Part shown: piece after piece, positions 20,752 to 31,241 of the stretch
How the letters are laid out: each line of letters begins with the position of its first letter
Position numbering within the stretch: position 1 is the stretch's first letter
Assembly (NCBI GenBank): GCA_037176885.1
Contig: JAWWNJ010000244.1
Span: 124,001 to 188,000, forward strand
Direction of reading: 5' to 3'
Length of the DNA: 64,000 nt
From: Favolaschia claudopus
Lineage: Eukaryota > Basidiomycota > Agaricomycetes > Agaricales > Mycenaceae
Position numbers and translations under genes: made by a program
Notes under the pieces: generated by a model
Told to the model about the DNA's origin: nothing
The model's database searches: none
Seen by the model: the letters and a program-made list of their open reading frames with translations, nothing else

Positions 20752-21029
20752 ATGAAGTACAGCAAAGCCGGACTCACCGAAGACGTTGGCAGTTGCGGAG
20801 AGCCTCCTCGGATGCATCGAGAAACGGGACAAAGCAACTATGGTTTCAACCGTCCTTCCCTCTGGCGGAGCGACTCTCCTCCGGAACGGCGAACCGCTGT
20901 TCATCGACCTCGTCGGCGTCGTGGAGCGCATTCCCTTTGACCACCCATAAAAACTAGTATCTGAGGTGATATCGGCGCAGCCCACGGTGATGGTGGATCC
21001 TGCGGGCGAGATCGTGATAACGTAGACAG
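20752..21029 (+). pseudogene. NTF2-like gene copy, frameshifted and truncated
   Basis: Starts MKYSKAGLTED like the intact gene at 27236-27646 and shares its upstream sequence (gtgaacggatcaa, tgcaccagcttacttgctt near 20600-20650). After TED a block is deleted, shifting the frame. Nucleotide similarity continues (tggcggagcgactctcctcc, ttcatcgacctcgtcggcgt) until about 21029, where it joins the dispersed segment at 21030. Same orientation as the intact copy, so it is not part of the inverted arms. Confidence 0.75.
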
Positions 21030-21252
21030 GGAGGAGGGGCGGTTGATGAGGGAGGAGTGAAGCTCGTTGTGGGATTACCAGGGGGTGTCAGATTCATGTT
21101 CGGTGCTGGATGAGTTCTTCCCGTGCGGGGAGAGCGCGTTCACATGTACATGTAAGTATGTCCCTGTACGCGTTGTTATGTCGGTTCTGTCAACCGTATT
21201 TACATTATCTAGGATGGAACGGGTTTTTGTTTCACTCGCCGACTACACCGAG
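21030..21252. repeat. Dispersed segment, copy 2 (copy 1 at 17890-18118)
   Basis: Contains gattaccagggggtgtcaga, gcgcgttcacatgtacatgt and caaccgtatttacattatct as in copy 1. It lies between an NTF2-like pseudogene and an F-box fragment. Confidence 0.65.
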
Positions 21253-21430
21253 CGAAGTCCGACTTGGTGAGGCGAAGCTCAAGGCGGCCCCATTGTCTGG
21301 ATTTAGTTGTGACGAGCTCAATGAGCCCCGGAGGCAGCGAGCGAGAGGCGTCGATACATGTGATGGAAATTGCCAGTGGATATGAAGCCTTCCGAGAGAG
21401 CCAGCCGGTGGAGGAAGGCAAGGAAGAAAA
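21250..21430 (-). pseudogene. F-box/LRR gene fragment (middle exon part)
   Basis: The minus strand encodes WLSRKASYPLAISITC and ASRSLPPGLIEL, then SRQWGRLELRLTKSD. This matches WLSRAASYPLSITITC and PSRSLPPNLIQL, SRQLGRLELRISKSD in the F-box gene at 904-2435. Both ends are cut without splice sites, so it is a captured or eroded fragment of a paralogue. Confidence 0.7.
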
Positions 21431-21449
21431 CGCACAACGCGCCGGTGAT

Positions 21450-21665
21450 TACCGGCGATCCCATCAGCGGCAGTGCTATGACCATGCCGTTACCGGCACT
21501 CTTTCATTCCTCACGCTCGAAAATTTTGACTCGCTCCAGGTGATACCTAATGCACGAGCGTTTGATGCTGTAGACGCGCTCAGGAGCTTTACATGGACCT
21601 ACGATGCTGGGTCGCTTCCCGGTCCCGGAATGTCAGCTAACACTAAGCATCGGCGATCGCTTTGA
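21450..21665 (+). pseudogene. Possible second F-box/LRR fragment
   Basis: A plus-strand frame reads LSFLTLENFDSLQVIPNARA and VDALRSFTWTYDAGSLPGPG, in leucine-rich F-box style, and ends at 21665. It is opposite in orientation to the adjacent fragment at 21250-21430. Assignment is weak. Confidence 0.35.
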
Positions 21666-22304
21666 CCATCAATTGCTCAGAGTCGATTTGCTCTTTGAGG
21701 TTTAATGGGCAATTGTGAGTGCTTTTGCTTCTTGCTGTACTGTTATATTCTTATTACTCACAACCACTGTCAAGCAATTGTGCTTCACGATTCGGAATCC
21801 TTCGACCAGCATTTACAACGAGTTCGCAAATTTCCTAACCGGTCGCCATTGCCAATCGGTTCGCGGAAAGGTGAAGGTTCACTACCATAGACAACGGCCA
21901 AGGTCAGCTCTCACTACTTCCCCGTCTTCCGAAGTTTTACATGGCAATTGTCAGGGCGCCGTCTCCATCGATGATCCACGCTCTTTTGAAATTTTGTCTC
22001 ATTGGGTCCCCCCCATCGTGCTCCGGCTCGGAGGCTCCCAGACACCCACAAAGCAACGGCAAATCCCGCGTGTGCACAAACCTGTCAACAGGGACAATGC
22101 AAACGTCAGACACTTCTGCATTGACCGTGTTGCCTTTTTGGGCAGTCAAAGCAACTCGCTTCGGAGTGGCATAATTGTACTGTCTTGTATATAAAGCAGA
22201 GCGCCGTCGATCGCTCACGCGCTAGACTTTCCTCTCTTACCACTACCTCTGCGACACCCCCGCTCCCCGCGTTCCGCCCCTCTTCTACTCGATTCACCAG
22301 CATC
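21666..22304. promoter_or_regulatory. Upstream region of the 436-aa gene
   Basis: Short frames on both strands lack support. A tgtatataaagcag box at about 22185-22198, some 110 bases before the start codon at 22305, fits a TATA-like core promoter for the downstream gene. Confidence 0.45.
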
Positions 22305-23918
22305 ATGGCGAACAAGCGACTCATGCCACACCAAATCCCCCCTCCCCCGAAAATCAAGCTGGTTTCAGAGAACGCTGGATACACGCCGCCTGTGAGTCAC
22401 TCATTATCCCGCGACATTTAGCAGAGATTGAATCGATCTCAACAGCTTCACCCAATCGACTCCGACATGGGCATCGCCGATGCCACGACCCTCATCCTGC
22501 TGCAAAAAATGATCGCCGACTCATATGAACATGGTCGCGCTGTGTGGAAGGAGAACAAGGCTCGTTGTGCTGCCACCGGGGAGATCGAATCGGCCGAGGT
22601 GCGTTTTGTGATTCGTCGCTTCGCTGAATTCACGTTTATAATGGTATGTGTCTTCGCTTGCAGTTGCCCTGCGGGCCCAACGAAGCGCAGAAGGTACGCT
22701 TTGTCTTCCTTTTCTCAAACATTTGAGCATCTATTTATTCATTTATGATATTCGGACAGAATGTCGAAGCATGGCTCGTTGAAGCCGGTCTCCTCGCGCC
22801 AGATGCTGAGGATTCAGATGACGAGGGCGACTACAATGGATGTAGCGTGCGTATTCTGATACAAACATTAAAACTCCTTCGCTCTGAATCCCTGATTTCT
22901 TTCGATTAGTCTCCAGCCTTGCCTTTGCCCACTCTCCCAGTGCCACCCACGCCAGAAACACCCACCCGTCGTCCATGGCACCGCCGCCTACAAATCACTA
23001 TTCCGAGTAGCAAAAACAGCACCCTATCCATATCCAGTCCAGCCTCCTTGAAATCCCCGCGCTCGCCGTTATCCCCCCTAAAGCTCTGGTCAAGCATTCA
23101 GCGGAGCACCTCCTCCCTCCCTACCGTTCTACTGAAATCGAAGCGGCATAAATTCGAAGATACCCAGAATGACCCATCTCCACTGTCGCCCTCGCCCTCA
23201 CTCTCTCCCCCGCCTTCCCCGTGCGCCGACCGGCGCCAACGGAAGAAATGCCGTTCGCTGGACAGCGCCATGGCTTCAAGTTCTCCATCTACCCCGCCGA
23301 AAACGAAAGTACGTACCTAGATTCGTTCTGCCCACTATCCGTACAGACGATATATTCCACCAGCCGACAACTCCAGATACATATGCTCCCCCCGACGACA
23401 CGCTCCTCGCGACCGCCTTCAAACGCGCCGCCATGCTCGGCACCATCACAAACGAGGACGCCGACCAGATCATGCGTCAGATGAGAGGAACCGCTCCATC
23501 CTCATCTACACATACCCCTCCGTCCTTGGACGCAGACGACGTCTTCGGTTCCTTCACCTATCACCCCGCAACCCCGAAGACGAAGAAGAAGCCGAAGTCC
23601 CCACCGCATCCAGAACTCGAATTCGAAGACCCCGCTTCGTACCGCTGGCCATTGGCAGAAGCCATGGCGAAGCAATCATGTACACCGCCCTCGCCTCCTA
23701 CTCCTCCATGCGCAGCCGCAGCAGAAGGAATATCGGACTTGCGCGACTGTCCCGACGTGCGGTGGTATCACTTCGTTCTCCTCATACTCCTCTGGCACTT
23801 CGCCGTCGTCCTGTTTTCGGCCGTCCTTCTTTTTCGTGTTATGTGGAAACCGGTGGTACTTTTGTCGGTCGTTTATTTTTTGGTTTTGTTTTTTCGCATC
23901 GCTCTGTCATTCGTTTGA
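22305..23918 (+). CDS. Orphan protein with C-terminal membrane segments
   Basis: Six-exon model with matching phases: 22305-22391, 22446-22598, 22664-22693, 22760-22846, 22910-23308, 23364-23918; 436 aa. The N-terminus is MANKRLMPHQIPPPPKIKLV. The second exon has an alpha-helical region (MGIADATTLILLQKMIADSY). An acidic DAEDSDDEGD patch follows, then a long Pro/Ser-rich disordered region. The C-terminus, YHFVLLILLWHFAVVLFSAV onward, is strongly hydrophobic over about 50 residues and probably makes one or two membrane segments. No family recognised. For intron 1 the acceptor at 22445 (54 nt) was preferred over 22424 (33 nt) because 33 nt would be very short. Start supported by an upstream TATA-like box. 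Confidence 0.65.
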
Positions 23919-24553
23919 ACCAGTTTCAATTCAAGTCACTTCTTTTCGTCGTTGCTGAACCCGTTAGACAACTCGAAACTCTGGAACTGAGTCCGCTTCA
24001 TTGTGTGAAGCTCTCATTTGCCGTGAGTCCTGCCAGAGATGTATACAGAGTGTTGGGAGGAGTGTAAGAAGATTGAAAAGGGAGATCCCGACTGTGTGTG
24101 GTCGCAGAAGATTCCGTCGGAAGACAACGTAGAGGAGACTTGAAGGTTTGTCTACGTCCCATTGGAGTTCGACAAATACGCTCACAATTTTCGCTCCTGC
24201 CATGTTTCCGCCATGCCTAGGCGTTGAAGCCTCACGAACTCATCGGCATGCACCAATGGAGCATCGGCGTCGTCGGCCTTCAGCATAGGTCTCACTTCAC
24301 AACTACGTTCTCGAATGGAGCATGTCTCGCTTTTGTCGGCCGCAGACCCTTTCTCAAACCAACACCTGCGCGGATATCACAAATGTCTCTCATTGTATCC
24401 GCATCCGATTCACATCTGTTGGGGTATAAATATCAGGGCTCCTCCCCCCATTTGCCCCATCGCAGCTCCATCTCACAATCGGTTCAACGAAGCCCGTGAT
24501 CTACTTCTATTCCTCTACCACCAAATCGCCGCTCAATCCCACACACACCCACC

Positions 24554-24931
24554 ATGAAATTCATTGCCCTCACCCTTCTCTCCCTCGCGGCCTTCGCTCG
24601 CGCCGCGCCCCTCGGCACTGTACGCCTTTTTTCTTCTCTCCATCCACCCTCTCACTTCCCGCTAACATTTTCTTTCTTTCTCTTTTCGTAGCGCGACAAC
24701 ACAATCACCTCTCGCGACGCCTTCGAGCAAGCCACTCCCCAACAACGCACCGAATTCCTCTTGGCGATTAACCCGCAGGACATCCACACGTCGCCCGAAA
24801 TTCGTGCTCAGATCGAACAGGTGCCGCAAGTCGCAGAGAAGTTGGGCGGAAGGGCGTTGACGGATGACATGATTCGAAGCTGGCTTTCTGACTGGCAGAA
24901 GCGGCACGAGAGCAAGCCGGTGCAGGCCTAG
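24554..24931 (+). CDS. Small secreted protein
   Basis: Exon 1 24554-24619 encodes a typical signal peptide (MKFIALTLLSLAAFARAAPL). The intron 24620-24691 (gtacgc...cgtag) has a pyrimidine-rich 3' end. Exon 2 24692-24931 completes a 101-aa product. The mature part is hydrophilic, without cysteines, and ends SWLSDWQKRHESKPVQA. Signal-peptide cleavage probably falls after ARA, with export by the secretory pathway. A TATA-like gtataaatat lies near 24424. No family recognised; small secreted proteins of this size are common in Agaricomycetes. Its last ~115 coding bases plus 3' flank are duplicated immediately downstream. Confidence 0.8.
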
Positions 24932-25262
24932 AGGACTGAGGAATGATGCATTTTTTGGATGTACAGATATTCGTGTTGCCGAAATTCTTCTTCATAATTT
25001 ATGATTTTATCGCCCTAATGATCAACGGTGTTGTGCACAGGTGCCGCAAGTCGCGGAGAAATTGGGCGGAAGGGCGTCGACGGATGACATGGTTCAAAGC
25101 TGGCTTTCTGACTGGCAGAAGCGGTACGAGAGCAAGCCGGTGCAGTCTTACAGGACTGAGGAGTGATGCATTTTTTGGATTTACAGGTATTCGTTTTTGT
25201 TGTTGCCGAAATTCTTCCTCATAATTTATGATTTTATCGCCCTAATGGTCAACGGTGTCGTG
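24817..25262 (+). repeat. Tandem duplication of the secreted-protein gene 3' end
   Basis: The unit beginning acaggtgccgcaagtcg occurs at 24817-25036 and again from 25037 to about 25262, with a period of 220 bases. The second copy keeps LGGRASTDDMVQSWLSDWQK-type coding sequence and the tttatgattttatcgcccta 3' flank. It has no start or signal peptide, so it is a 3' pseudogene tail. The copies differ at roughly a dozen positions. Confidence 0.85.
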
Positions 25263-26114
25263 CACACGTGACCGCGGTGTCGCTCACTGGTCAGTGACGT
25301 CACTTCTGACTCTTTTCCTCCCCCTCGCCTAGACTTTGAGGGTTCGCTGCTTGTTCCATCCTCCCCTCCAACCGAAAAGTGTTTCGTATAAGCACTACCG
25401 ATAAGTACGATTTCTCCTTGACAGGATGTTGTCCAAAGTTCCTTATTTCCGAATCCGATTTCTCACTTACCATTCTTTTGGTTGGGATCTTCTACCATGC
25501 AGCGGCGCCTCGAGTTCACTCCAATGGCAATAAGTCCTCGATTCGACTGCACGCCTCTACACGCATCCCATGCGCTTGGACCAGATGACTTTGCTAACCA
25601 CGGCCCGCACAGGACCGAATCGCTCCGCCACCCTTCCGGTCATCGAGCAATCTTCAAAAGTCTTCAAACTTCTTCGAATCGACCCGGATCTTACCGCGCT
25701 TCGATTGCCACGAGCCAGTCAGCTCCTGTTCAGCTCCCGATGTGCGGTTCCTTGGCATTCGATCCGCGATTCATCGTCATGGATGATAAAAAAAACGAAC
25801 ATTCAAATGCTTGCTCTCTGTCTATATTCGGAGAAAAAACCAAAAATTTGAAGCTCGAAACCATCCGGCCGCCGGAGCTATCAGCATCTATCTGGGTACT
25901 GAGGCCTCCACGCAGCATCGATAATACTGGGCTTATCGTATTTCCGACCTTCGATTGCAAAAGGATCATAAAATTCCTGATCGGAGTCAGTTTGTTCCGT
26001 CGCCAACAACGAATTGCGTCTTGAGTCCTGAAATGCAATAAAGGTGCCTGGGCGTCATTGTCGTCCTTTATCCTACCCTATTCCTTCCCAGCCCATCGAT
26101 TCCTAAGCTCAAAC
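25263..26114. other. No gene recognised
   Basis: A 180-codon plus frame (25482-26024) and a 102-codon minus frame (25730-26038) exist, but neither has family character, splice support or a convincing start. The last 100 bases should hold the promoter of the DUF6593-type gene. Confidence 0.35.
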
Positions 26115-26760
26115 ATGGACTCGTTCACCTTCGATTCTGAACGAATCACCAAGAGCGCTATCCTCAGCGCCCGCGGGAACCGCTCGGTCCATTACACCTC
26201 CAATACGTCGAAGAATCTTTTTGCAAGGCAGTGTACTACGGTGGAAGATGCGACGGGGACGATACGCGGGGCGATCGATTGGAAGGAGCGGACGTTCGAG
26301 ATCATGGGCGAGGGAGGGAAGAAGGAGAGCGTTGATTTGTTGAAGAGGAAGGATCCATCGCAGACTTTTGCTACATCGTGAGTGAAGTTGGTCCACCGTG
26401 CATCCTGTTCAAGTAGACCATGGGTGTCTCAAGGACGCGCTTTTGGAGATGGTCTTCGCAAGGAGAAGAGTACAAAGTGAGATATTCGAATTCAACGAGT
26501 ACATGGATTGTACGTGTTTTACTTTTTTTTCAAGTGCGGCGAAGGCCTGGCGTTGATTCTGACCATTTAAATTTTAGGTTACAGTGCTGTCGACGGGAGA
26601 GCTCGTTTCCGAACTCACTTCTACCATCGAGCGAGTGTTCAAGTCGAATACCCTTCCGACGTGGAATATTTCACGGGATGTACGAAACGAAACCGAACGA
26701 CTGTTCATCTTGATGGTGTTGCTTTATTCAGAGACAAAGCGATTAGATAGACAAGACTAG
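26115..26760 (+). CDS. DUF6593-type protein
   Basis: Three exons: 26115-26377, 26434-26509, 26578-26760; introns of 56 and 68 nt with gt-ag ends and matching phases; 173 aa. The protein begins MDSFTFDSERITKSAILS, then has NRSVHYTSNTS, TGTIRGAIDWKERTFEI, FATS, FWRWSSQGEEYKVRY and a beta-strand-rich C-terminus (WIVTVLSTGELVSELTS). This order (xxFTFDxx-xNxxL, IDW, F-x-W-xxx-E, L-x-V-x-x-x-GE-L-V) fits the basidiomycete DUF6593 family, which is abundant in Agaricomycetes and has no known function. The D-G-R that often precedes the tryptophan is absent here. Confidence 0.7.
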
Positions 26761-27235
26761 CCGGGCAGTTAGACGACGATGGTCCGGCATCGATGAGACT
26801 CGGAAGAAGACTAATTCCGTCCAGAGGCATTTTATTCACACTGTAATCTTTATACACGGATACACCAACTAATGTATATTGGTCGAAACCAGGTCAACTG
26901 AGAGTGCGTAGACGACGTACTTATTTACAAAGTTATCACCCCGCCGGCCGCAAATTTCTATTGGGAACGGTCTCGTCCTCCCAGTTCATTTCCTTCGTCC
27001 GGGATGCTATCTCGTCAGGATTCTTGCAAGCGCCCAGATATTTGTAAGGGAGTTTACATGGGGTTCGGCGTTGCGGTAGAACGACCGCTGTGAACGGATC
27101 AACCCTGGAACCAGTGCCTCGAGGCGCCTGCACCATCTTGCTTCCTTCTCACCACCATCCTATTCCGAATCCAGTCGGGTTCGTGCAGCTACATTCATTG
27201 AATAGACCGCCCTGACTTGAACGCGAAGGAGAACA
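26761..27235. other. Intergenic, 5' flank of the NTF2-like gene
   Basis: No gene supported. Bases about 27085-27235 (gtgaacggatcaa...ttcattgaatagac) recur upstream of the pseudogene copy at 20600-20720, so the promoter was copied together with the gene. Confidence 0.45.
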
Positions 27236-27646
27236 ATGAAGTACAGCAAGGCCGGACTCACAGAAGACCAGCTCGCCGTGCTGGCAGTCGCCGAGACCTT
27301 CCTCGAATGCATCGAAAAACGGGATAAAGCAACTATGCTTTCCACCGTCCTCCCATCTGGCGGAGCAACTCTCCTCCGAAATGGCGAACCGCTGTTCATC
27401 GACCTCGTCGGCGTCGTGGAGCGCATTCCGTTTGACCACCCACAAAAGCTGTCTGAGGTGATATCGGCGCAGCCGACGGTGATGGTGGATCCTGCAGGCG
27501 AGATCGCGATGGCATGGACGCCGTACGAGTTTTATTTCGACGATGTGCTTCACCATGTGGGGACGAATATCTGGAGCTTTTTGAAGAGGGAGGGGAAGTG
27601 GATGATTAGTGGGGTGGCTGATAATAGTTTAGCTCCAGGAGCGTAG
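27236..27646 (+). CDS. NTF2-like / SnoaL-like domain protein
   Basis: Single-exon frame of 136 aa starting MKYSKAGLTEDQLAVLAVAE. It has a helical N-terminus (ETFLECIEKRDKATMLSTV), then GGATLLRNGEPLFIDLVGVV, and alternating strands including VMVDPAGEIAMAWTPYEFYF and IWSFLKREGKWMISGVADNS. The cone-shaped alpha+beta order and the final W-x-F-x-x-x-G-K-W-x-I-x-x-x-x-D motif are typical of NTF2-like/SnoaL-like proteins, small enzymes or ligand-binding proteins of diverse roles. The substrate cannot be told. A damaged copy in the same orientation lies at 20752-21029 and short fragments at 18170-18245 and about 7097-7135. Confidence 0.72.
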   Translation: MKYSKAGLTEDQLAVLAVAETFLECIEKRDKATMLSTVLPSGGATLLRNGEPLFIDLVGVVERIPFDHPQKLSEVISAQPTVMVDPAGEIAMAWTPYEFYFDDVLHHVGTNIWSFLKREGKWMISGVADNSLAPGA

Positions 27647-27889
27647 AGTTCTGCAGTTACGAAATATGCACGCGTGGCGATGCGTCCATAATTCACTGTC
27701 TTCCTGGCGAGTGCGGGGAAAAGGAGCTCCGCTATAGATCCTGAACGGCTCATAGTCAATGACGGAGGTGAGGCGCGCTATGCAAAACGTACATAATTTA
27801 AGTTGCCGCTGTAGCTATCAGACCAGATATCGCGCATTGATGGGCGAGTGGATTTTGGAAAAAGGCGACGGTTGGAATTCGAAGGAGAT

Positions 27890-28080
27890 GTCGCGTTGTT
27901 GAGACTGGACACCAAGGAAGGGGTTGACAAGGTAGACGCAGATTATCAAACAGAAAGCTGTCCGTGGTTTGGCCCCGAAAGTGACGATAATTTATAAATA
28001 CTCAGTACCTGCCTCTCGATCGTCATCCGTTCCGTCTGATTCAGTAGAGCGCGAGAGGGTAGCTTGCACTGTTCAAATGG
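27890..28080. repeat. Promoter-like segment shared with 45365-45515
   Basis: ggacaccaagga, ggtagacgcagat, acagaaagctgtccgtg, gatcgtcatccgttc and gagagggtagcttgc occur in the same order at 45380-45515. This copy has an additional tttataaatactc TATA-like box at about 27990-28002. I infer two relics of the same repeat or duplicated promoter. The 27969-28175 frame after it is not supported as a gene. Confidence 0.5.
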
Positions 28081-28432
28081 CGCGCACTTGGGCTGCGTTG
28101 ATTGCGCGCAGGAAGGACTTCGGTAGGGCTTGGAGGAGAGAGCGCCGTCCGAGGGCCGCCGTTGCGCGGGCGTGATGGTGCTAGGTCGCTGCCTCTGACG
28201 AGGGACTCGGAGGGAGGGAGTGAATGAGGGATGCGGGGGAGAAGGAGAGGATACTTATGTCCGTACTTTCTTTGAACGTTCCTGCCCGCGGACGGACCAG
28301 TTGATGCGTTTGTGAGGCATCAAAAGGGAAAGAGGAGGGTTTGCTTGTTTGGCTTCCTGATTGGAACGAAATAGTCACTGAGTCAGGCACGCAGACACGC
28401 GCACGTGCCATCGCGTCAGTCACGGCCGTGAT

Positions 28433-28705
28433 AGGCCCCCGGTCACTGACATATAGGTCTGTAACATCCATAGAGTAAAACAACGTCCAATTTGAGAGGT
28501 CTATTTGGCGAACCAGCCATCTGACAGAGGTTTTGACTAGATAGGGCGATGCAGCTCCTCTAAACTAAGCGTTTGCGCGCATTTTCAGAAAAAAATCGTG
28601 GTTTTTGAAGCCGCCAGAGCGCCATCAGTGCTGAAAAATAGAGTAAATCAGGCCAAAATTCGGGTTTTCAATGTTACAGACCTATATGTCAGTGACCGGG
28701 GGCCT
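28433..28705. mobile_element. MITE with 35-bp inverted ends and 8-bp target duplication
   Basis: The left end aggcccccggtcactgacat continues ataggtctgtaacat; the right end is its reverse complement, essentially perfect over 35 bases. The flanks are a perfect direct repeat gccgtgat at 28425-28432 and 28706-28713. The 8-bp duplication fits the hAT superfamily. The 273-bp interior has no coding frame. It lies in otherwise unassigned sequence. Confidence 0.82.
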
Positions 28706-29499
28706 GCCGTGATGTCACCCGTCGATGCTCTTCTCCTTCTACCAACTACCATCATCCGAGTCATCCGCCAAAGCACCGAGTCCTGCGCCTCACAATGCTC
28801 GCCATCCGAGCTCCCTGCAAAAGCCAAGTTGAGCCAACCGATTTCTGATTTAGCGGGTGAATATTTGACTGCCACAACTTCAAGTTCAAGACAAGCAAAA
28901 CTGAATTTTTTTGACATCTCTGTCTATGACTTTAGACCTTAAGTGAGAACTCCATCAAACTGGGTTCCTATTGACTTGCCCCAATTCTAGCGCATTTCCT
29001 CTGCTGAAATGCAGCAAAAAGGAAACACAAAAAGTACGTTTCCTGCCGCACAATCCTCTCCGAGACTGCGACTTTGAGGCGCTTTCGAAAATCTCAAATC
29101 GTGCCCAGATATTGTTAAACAGCCAATCTGAACCAGGTTCTGACGACTCGCCGGCGGGTAAAAGTCAGTTCAAGCCGTCGTGCAGCGGTCAATGACTCAA
29201 CTTATCCTACCGAAGTGGCAATTAAATGGGAAAGCTCGGACCGTTCGGTTCAGAAATCTGTCTGAATGTGGACACGCCGTCAGGTACGTTCCCGCGAGCT
29301 AAACCGAACAACAGTGACCGAATCCAGCAACAAGGGATACTTATTTGGCTTCGCCAGCGTCAATATCGAATCCAGTTCGGTAGCTTGACTGACAAGTACA
29401 TGCGTACATGCTGTTCCTGAAACTTCCTGTACAGCAATTCCGCCGGCACTGCATCGTACAAGCGATAAGAACTGTGCAGTGTGAGTTCATCTACCTAAG

Positions 29500-31128
29500 A
29501 TGCCTGTTGCCCCCTTGGAACCGTTCCCCATCATCTCCGTTTCGCAGCTCGACGATGTTCCCGACAGCGACTCGGACATAGCCTCTGTATCGACGGTCGA
29601 TGTCTACGTGCAATATCTGGCCCCGAACTTGGCAAATATCGGCGCTGTCGTGCAATACAATGTAGAGCTGCTACAATCTGTACGAGAGCTCAAGACCGCT
29701 ATTGAAGAGATCGAAGGAATTCCAGCAGGTGAGAGCCCGGTTGCCGTTGACCATTGAACACCGAGTAGAACTGCAGAAAGATGAGCAGGATCTCCGATTC
29801 TTCGGTTTTATGCAGGACCCTTTGAAGGATTACAATACGCTCCAGTCATGCCTCATCCAGAAGAAATCGACTGTATATCTTTCGCTCAAACCGAGGACCG
29901 GAGGACGCTGTCACTTGTCGGCAAGGCTCAAGGTGCGGTCTGGAAGAAACGTCGAGTTGCAAGATGCATTGCATGAATGTGCTCAATCTGCTTCCCCATT
30001 TCGATCTGCCTTCCCATACCAATCCGCTTCCCCAGATCTATCTCCTGCTCCATGTCCACCTCATTCCCCATACTCAAGTTCGATCGCGCGACGTGATTGG
30101 GATGGGGACATGAAGGTTAGCACTCGAGTTCCCTATCAGATACTTCATAAAACTGAGCTTTGATACAGCATGTCTGGACGGATGGACTACGCGTAAAAAC
30201 CGATACAGAATTCCAAGTCGACACTGTGTCAGGTAAGCTTTTCACATTCTCTACCAAAAACGACGACCCCATCATGCAATGCAATGCTAGGCGACTCGAG
30301 CGTCCCAACTGATTGGCACTATGGATATACCAAGAGTACTAGCCGCTCGTACGGTTGGATTCCTCGTTCTTTCGTGAGGTAATTAGTCCGCTGTGATCGA
30401 TTACCGAAAACTTCAATTTCAGCAGATCTTGTACAGCTGAAATTGGGGACGATGATACAACTCCCTCCGCCCTGCCAGCATTTCCATTTCCACCAGCGAC
30501 CCATCAAACATTCCAGCTTCGGTTGGGGGAAAAAGGACACAGCTACGTGAACGTCAGTTTGACATACAAATCCATTTCTCCTCCCGGCGAAGCTACGCGA
30601 ATCGATGTCCGACTCGACTGTGTTTCAGCTGGCGATCGCAAAATCACTTCCGTCAGCCTCAAGATTATTGCGCCGGGCTCGAATGTCACCACACTAAAAT
30701 GCCCCGATACAACTACATTGGGGTCGCTCAACTCTGTCATCGTTGAGTCGACGAGCCGCCGTACTTGGAATCATCATGGAGGGATCAATATTACGATCCC
30801 ACATACTCCCTTGGGATTCGACGCTGGCGTGGCGAGGAAAATACAACACACGCAAAAGGAGGAAGGAATGAGGGAGTCCGGATTAACCATCACGGGTGTT
30901 CATAACGTGGATACCGCACATTGGATCGTGGAAGGCAGACGCGGGGTTGGTGAACGAGAAGGAGTTCCGAAGGTGTTGGAGGGTATGTCTTTCGTGCTTG
31001 AGGAGAAGCCCTCGGAATTTCAGTACGAATGTTTCGTGACCACGACTAAAGGCGGCCGCGAGGTGGAACACTGGGGACAATCGGTGGGCTTATTTGCGAA
31101 ATTGAAAAAAATGGTTTTGCAAGGTTAG
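29500..31128 (+). CDS. Orphan 478-aa protein of a duplicated fungal family
   Basis: Five exons with matching phases: 29500-29728, 29766-30115, 30169-30232, 30291-30378, 30423-31128. The N-terminus is MPVAPLEPFPIISVSQLDDV; conserved marks are AIEEIEGIPAG, RDWDGDMK, TDWHYGYTKSTSRSYGWIPR and, in the long last exon, LRLGEKGHSYVNVSLTYKS, GDRKITSVSLKIIAPGSNV and GGREVEHWGQSVGLF. The last exon is beta-strand-rich, without a signal peptide or membrane segment, and with no catalytic motif I recognise. The left-arm copy (18269-19800) is frameshifted, and its C-terminal tail also occurs downstream of both NLR genes. The first intron would be only 37 nt, which is short. Function unknown. Confidence 0.6.
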
Positions 31129-31241
31129 GAAGACAATATTAATAGTTCTACGCTTCTTGTTGTAGGATTTCTACCGCTCACCATGAACTTTACCGTCAAA
31201 TAAGTTTGAAATAATTATAAGGTGAACTGAGTTGGAACTGA

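Noticed and set aside
25482..26024. 180-codon plus-strand gene
   Set aside because: No recognised motif, poor start context, no introns and a competing minus frame.
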